Source: Pseudoselenomonas ruminantium (GTDB taxonomy: Bacteria > Bacillota > Negativicutes > Selenomonadales > Selenomonadaceae). From it: 64,000 nucleotides of DNA. Shown piece by piece: positions 62,307 through 64,000 of the stretch. The notes under the pieces are model-generated. The model saw nothing but the letters and a program-made list of their open reading frames with translations, ran no database searches and had not been told where the DNA came from. Location: the NCBI RefSeq assembly GCF_900104055.1, contig NZ_FNJQ01000002.1, positions 113,122-177,121 of the forward strand. Reading direction: 5' to 3'. A program made the translations under genes and the position numbers. The first letter of the stretch is position 1. The number at the start of each line of letters is the position of its first letter.

Positions 62307-63745
62307 TGAAGTACGAAGCCGTCATTGGCCTGGAAATACATTGCGAATTAAAGACGAAAACCAAGATTTTCTGCGGCTGCGCCACGGAATTCGGTGCTGA
62401 CCAGAACACCCATGTATGCCCCGTATGCCTCGGCATGCCCGGCGTGCTGCCCACGGTCAACCAGCGGGTAGTGGAGTTCGGCATCAAAGCTGGCCTGGCT
62501 ACCAACTGCGAAATCAACAAGTACAGCAAGTTTGACCGCAAGAACTACTACTATCCGGACCTGCCGAAGAACTGGCAGACTTCTCAGTACGACCTGCCCA
62601 TCGCAGAACACGGCTGGGTGGATATCGACGTAAACGGCGAAAAGAAACGCATTCGCCTGACCCGTATCCATATGGAAGAAGATGCTGGCAAGCTGGTGCA
62701 TTCCGGCAATACCATCAAGGATTCTTCCTCCAGTAACGTGGACTACAACCGCACCGGCGTGCCCCTTCTGGAAATCGTATCCGAGCCGGATATGAGCTCC
62801 GCCGAAGAAGCTCGCGCCTATATGGAAAAGATCAAGGCCATCATGGAATACATCGATGTGTCCAACTGCCGCATGGAAGAAGGCAACCTGCGCGCAGATA
62901 TCAACGTTTCCCTGCGCCCTGTCGGCACGAAAGAGCTCGGCACCCGCACGGAGATGAAGAACATCAACTCCTTCAAGAACCTCGAAGACGCCATCAACTA
63001 CGAAATCGAGCGTCAGACGGAAGTCCTCGAAGACGGCGGCCATATCGTGCAGGAAACCCGTACCTATGATCCGGCCCGAGGTATCACGCTGTCCATGCGC
63101 AGCAAGGAAAATGCCCATGACTACCGCTACATGCCGGAACCGGACCTGCCGCCCATCGTGACCAGCGAGGAGACCATCGAGAAGTACCGCAGCGAGCTGC
63201 CGGAACTGCCCGATGCCCGCCGCGCACGTCTCGAAGAGGAATTCGGCCTGTCCGATTACGATGCTGGCATCATCACGAGCTCCCGCGCTATGGCTGAGTA
63301 TTTCGATGCTGTCGTAGCGACCGGTGCCGATGCCAAGCTGGCCGCCAACTGGATGATGAGTGACCTGGCCAAGAGCCTCAACGAAGAGGGCATTGACATC
63401 AGCAAGTCCCCGGTTGAAGCACAGCGCCTCGGCGAGATGATTCAGCTCATCATGAAGGACACCATTTCCGGTAAGATTGCCAAGAAGGTCTTTAAGGAAA
63501 TGTGGACCAACACCGACAGCCCGGAAAAGATCGTCAAGGACAAGGGCCTCGTGCAGATTACCGATACCAAGGCCATCGAAGGCATTGTGGATGAGGTTAT
63601 CGCCAACAATCAGAAGGCCGTTGACGACTACAAGAGCGGCAACAAGAAAGCCATCGGCGCGCTCGTAGGTCAGGTTATGAAAGCCTCCAAGGGCAAAGCC
63701 AACCCGCAGATGGTCAACAAACTGTTGGCGGAAAAGCTAAACTGA
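62306..63745 (+). CDS. gatB: Aspartyl/glutamyl-tRNA amidotransferase subunit B
   Basis: 479 residues, start overlapping gatA by one base (TAATG). Begins [23 protein letters not shown] and has CPVCLGMPG, the Cys pairs that bind zinc. It also has [21 protein letters not shown], then [12 protein letters not shown] and the C-terminal tail domain ([13 protein letters not shown]). It activates the misacylated tRNA and performs the transfer. All conserved blocks are present and length is normal. Confidence 0.98.
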   Translation: MKYEAVIGLEIHCELKTKTKIFCGCATEFGADQNTHVCPVCLGMPGVLPTVNQRVVEFGIKAGLATNCEINKYSKFDRKNYYYPDLPKNWQTSQYDLPIAEHGWVDIDVNGEKKRIRLTRIHMEEDAGKLVHSGNTIKDSSSSNVDYNRTGVPLLEIVSEPDMSSAEEARAYMEKIKAIMEYIDVSNCRMEEGNLRADINVSLRPVGTKELGTRTEMKNINSFKNLEDAINYEIERQTEVLEDGGHIVQETRTYDPARGITLSMRSKENAHDYRYMPEPDLPPIVTSEETIEKYRSELPELPDARRARLEEEFGLSDYDAGIITSSRAMAEYFDAVVATGADAKLAANWMMSDLAKSLNEEGIDISKSPVEAQRLGEMIQLIMKDTISGKIAKKVFKEMWTNTDSPEKIVKDKGLVQITDTKAIEGIVDEVIANNQKAVDDYKSGNKKAIGALVGQVMKASKGKANPQMVNKLLAEKLN

Positions 63746-63791
63746 CAAATTGGATATAATGGGGACTCTGAAATATCCCTTTTATTTACAG

Positions 63792-63827
63792 AAAGTGCGT
63801 TGACGTAAAATTTGTCAACGCACTTTT
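63792..63827 (+). terminator. Strong terminator after gatB
   Basis: Perfect 13-bp stem (63792-63804 with 63814-63826), 9-base loop, ending in TTTT. The symmetric A/T flanks would let it work on both strands. Confidence 0.88.
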
Positions 63828-64000
63828 GGCAAATTGCAGTTTGTTGGTTAGTTCGAGCCAAAGTTATCCCGTTTATACGCAGTCAGGGGGGCACGGGGGA
63901 GTACTTTTTCTGGTTGCGCTAAACGACCCGCTCGGCAAGGTCAACATTCCTTAGTCTGAATGCGCCGGGCAGGCCAACGGCGCGTCTTTCAGCGTGCTCC
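63828..64000 (+). other. Unassigned sequence at window end
   Basis: No gene can be supported. A minus-strand frame is open from the window edge to a stop at 63919-63921 (26 codons, GLPGAFRLRNVDLAE), and two short plus-strand frames also run through, so coding potential is undecided. The G-rich AGGGGGGCACGGGGG at 63886-63900 stands out in composition from the gat genes. Confidence 0.3.

Noticed and set aside
63750..63770. TATAAT directly after gatB as a promoter
   Set aside because: No -35 box at a proper distance; the next element is the gatB terminator, leaving nothing to transcribe.
1..64000. tRNA or rRNA genes
   Set aside because: No cloverleaf with a GGTTCRA-type T arm or rRNA core segment was recognised by reading either strand; a covariance-model scan was not possible.

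Overview
The window reads as chromosome of a Gram-negative Firmicute of the Negativicutes (Selenomonas/Mitsuokella-like). The basis is a gatC-gatA-gatB operon of Firmicutes type, together with genes that only make sense with an outer membrane: a two-partner secretion pair with a TpsB beta-barrel, and a spanin-like gene pair in the prophage. I assign no species.

Bases 1 to about 28,840 are the right-hand part of a contractile-tailed (myovirus, PBSX/Xkd-like) prophage. In order: portal (cut by the window edge), minor head protein, a small membrane protein, a protease/scaffold-like protein, a decoration protein, major capsid, head-tail connectors, tail terminator, sheath, tube, a tail-assembly chaperone with a -1 frameshift signal (A AAA AAC at 9755-9761), tape measure, baseplate (XkdP, Q, R, S, T and U types), tail-fibre-type proteins, and then a complete diversity-generating retroelement (DGR). 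The DGR consists of a formylglycine-enzyme-fold target protein with a C-terminal variable repeat (VR, 21631-21747), a GC-rich GAGA-loop hairpin, an Avd-type accessory protein, a template repeat (TR, 22207-22323), a probably structured spacer and a reverse transcriptase. VR and TR differ at 14 of 117 positions, and every difference is at a template adenine. The lysis cassette follows (holin-like proteins, GH25 endolysin, two overlapping spanin-like frames). After a strong terminator and promoter comes a set of small accessory genes ending in Lar-like zinc ribbons.

The prophage ends inside a comM/yifB-type Mg-chelatase gene. Its 3' fragment (28846-29415) remains, so the competence-related gene is interrupted. 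Integrase, repressor and terminase must lie left of the window.

Host genes follow: a YjiH-type membrane protein, a hybrid histidine kinase, priA and a secreted SYLF-domain protein. Then comes a two-partner secretion locus: a TpsB transporter (36359-38017) and one 22-kb gene for a TpsA adhesin of about 7,400 residues (38098-60315). The C-terminal part of the adhesin is built from nested repeats. The window closes with gatCAB, a strong terminator, and about 170 bases I cannot assign.
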